The position numbers and the translations under genes were made by a program. Of a DNA stretch of 5,910 nt, positions 5,114 through 5,910 are shown one piece after another. The DNA is from Comamonadaceae bacterium (GTDB lineage: Bacteria > Pseudomonadota > Gammaproteobacteria > Burkholderiales > Burkholderiaceae_C). Position 1 is the first letter of the stretch, and every line of letters begins with the position of its first letter. The stretch is taken from contig CANHKH010000228.1 in assembly GCA_947460165.1 (NCBI GenBank), forward strand, positions 1 to 5,910, given 5' to 3'. The notes beneath the pieces were generated by a model. It searched no databases and was not told the origin of the DNA. It saw nothing but the letters and a program-made list of their open reading frames with translations.

Positions 5114-5910
5114 ATGAAGCGCTACCTTGACGACCGTGTGCAGGCCGACCTGGCCCAAAAAATGGTGTTCCTCACCGGCCCGCGCCAGGTGGGCAAAACC
5201 ACGCTCAGCCGGCAATTGATAGAGAGGCAAGGCGGCCAGTACCTGAATTACGACGTGCTTGCCGACCGGGCTTTGATGCGCAAACAGCTGTGGAACCCAC
5301 AGGCGCCGCTGCTGGTGCTGGATGAAATTCACAAAATGGTGGGCTGGAAAGCCTGGCTCAAAGGCGTGTACGACGGCAAAGCGGCCCGCCAGCAGCTGCT
5401 GGTGACCGGCAGCGCCCGCCTGGACACCTTCAGGCAAAGCGGTGAGTCTTTGGCTGGGCGTTTTTTTGGGGTGCGCTTGCATCCCTTGTCGGTGCGTGAA
5501 TGGTGCGAGCAAACCGGGGCTGCGCCCGAGGCAGCGCTCACCCATTTGCTCGAGCGCGGTGGTTTTCCCGAGCCTTGCCTGGCGCCTGACAAGGAGCAAG
5601 CCGAGCGCTGGCGCAGGCAGTATTTTGACGGGCTGGTGCGCAACGATGTGCTGGAGTTCTCACGCATTCAAGAGCTCAACGCCATTCGCCTGTTTGCCCA
5701 GCTGCTGCGCTCGCGTGTGGGCTCGCCCCTGTCCCTGGCCAGCATTGCGCGCGATTTGGGCGTCTCGCCCGTCACGCTCAAAAAGTACCTCGACATTCTG
5801 GAGGCGCTCTACATTGTGTTTGTGGTGCGGCCCTGGCATGACAACATTGCCCGCGCCACCCTGCAAACCCCCAAGGTTTACTTTTACGACACCGGCTTGG
5901 TGGAAGGCGA
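5114..5910 (+). CDS. AAA+ ATPase, AAA_14/DUF4143 family (3' end outside the window)
   Basis: The visible 265 residues form a P-loop ATPase with the Walker A motif GPRQVGKTT (22-30; K28 binds phosphate). Walker B is LLVLDEIH (66-73; D70, E71), and the sensor-1-like strand is LLVTGSAR (95-102). SLAGRF (112-117), the HPLSVREW segment (123-130) and RGGFPEP (148-154) are typical of this family. From about 170 the DUF4143 part begins with YFDGLVRNDV. A winged-helix-like stretch, SLASIARDLGVSPVTLKKYLDILEALY (about 207-233), follows, and a nuclease-fold-like region would come next. Family members are usually near 380-400 residues, so roughly 120 are missing. Their cellular role is unsettled. They are cytosolic, often solitary, patchily distributed genes that look mobile. 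ATG 5114 directly starts the family N-terminus; no proper Shine-Dalgarno precedes it. No frameshift or internal stop is seen. The reading frame stays GC-rich although its upstream region is not. Confidence 0.93.
   Translation, partial: MKRYLDDRVQADLAQKMVFLTGPRQVGKTTLSRQLIERQGGQYLNYDVLADRALMRKQLWNPQAPLLVLDEIHKMVGWKAWLKGVYDGKAARQQLLVTGSARLDTFRQSGESLAGRFFGVRLHPLSVREWCEQTGAAPEAALTHLLERGGFPEPCLAPDKEQAERWRRQYFDGLVRNDVLEFSRIQELNAIRLFAQLLRSRVGSPLSLASIARDLGVSPVTLKKYLDILEALYIVFVVRPWHDNIARATLQTPKVYFYDTGLVEG

Overview
The window is GC-rich chromosomal DNA with strong third-position G/C bias, frequent TTG starts, and proteins typical of Burkholderiales. A Comamonadaceae-like betaproteobacterium is my best guess, from gene content and codon style only. 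All genes I can support lie on the + strand.

Layout. Positions 1-59 cannot be assigned. Positions 60-371 hold a GC-rich intergenic repeat: two copies of a long inverted-repeat (hairpin) unit plus a truncated third, with a period of about 126 bp. From 427 to 3105 there is a tight co-directional cluster: an SDR-family oxidoreductase of C-factor type, an acyl-CoA dehydrogenase, a one-domain rhodanese resembling polysulfide sulfurtransferases, and a small YchJ-family (UPF0225) protein. Gaps of 37, 27 and 8 bp suggest one transcript. No shared pathway is evident beyond the plausible SDR and acyl-CoA dehydrogenase pairing in acyl or lipid metabolism.

After a gap of about 130 bp comes a two-gene membrane module. 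It consists of a small two-helix membrane protein (TTG start at 3238) and an ExoD-family membrane protein (TTG start at 3621), overlapping through a TTGA stop/start junction. Upstream of the first gene is a possible 10-codon leader ORF with its own Shine-Dalgarno sequence. It runs through a 7-bp hairpin that covers the downstream Shine-Dalgarno and ends in another TTGA overlap. This leader is the most interesting local feature. A HAD-family phosphatase follows at 4303 with a -10-like box only 8 bp before its ATG and no Shine-Dalgarno, suggesting leaderless translation.

The 4948-5113 interval is much more AT-rich than the rest. It carries hairpins, a centred 28-bp dyad and a repeated AAAAGTCGC motif. 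It leads into an AAA+ ATPase of the AAA_14/DUF4143 type, which is cut off by the end of the window after 265 codons. I see no tRNA, rRNA, CRISPR array, insertion sequence or clear novel multigene system. The unusual content is regulatory or repeat structure between otherwise recognisable genes.
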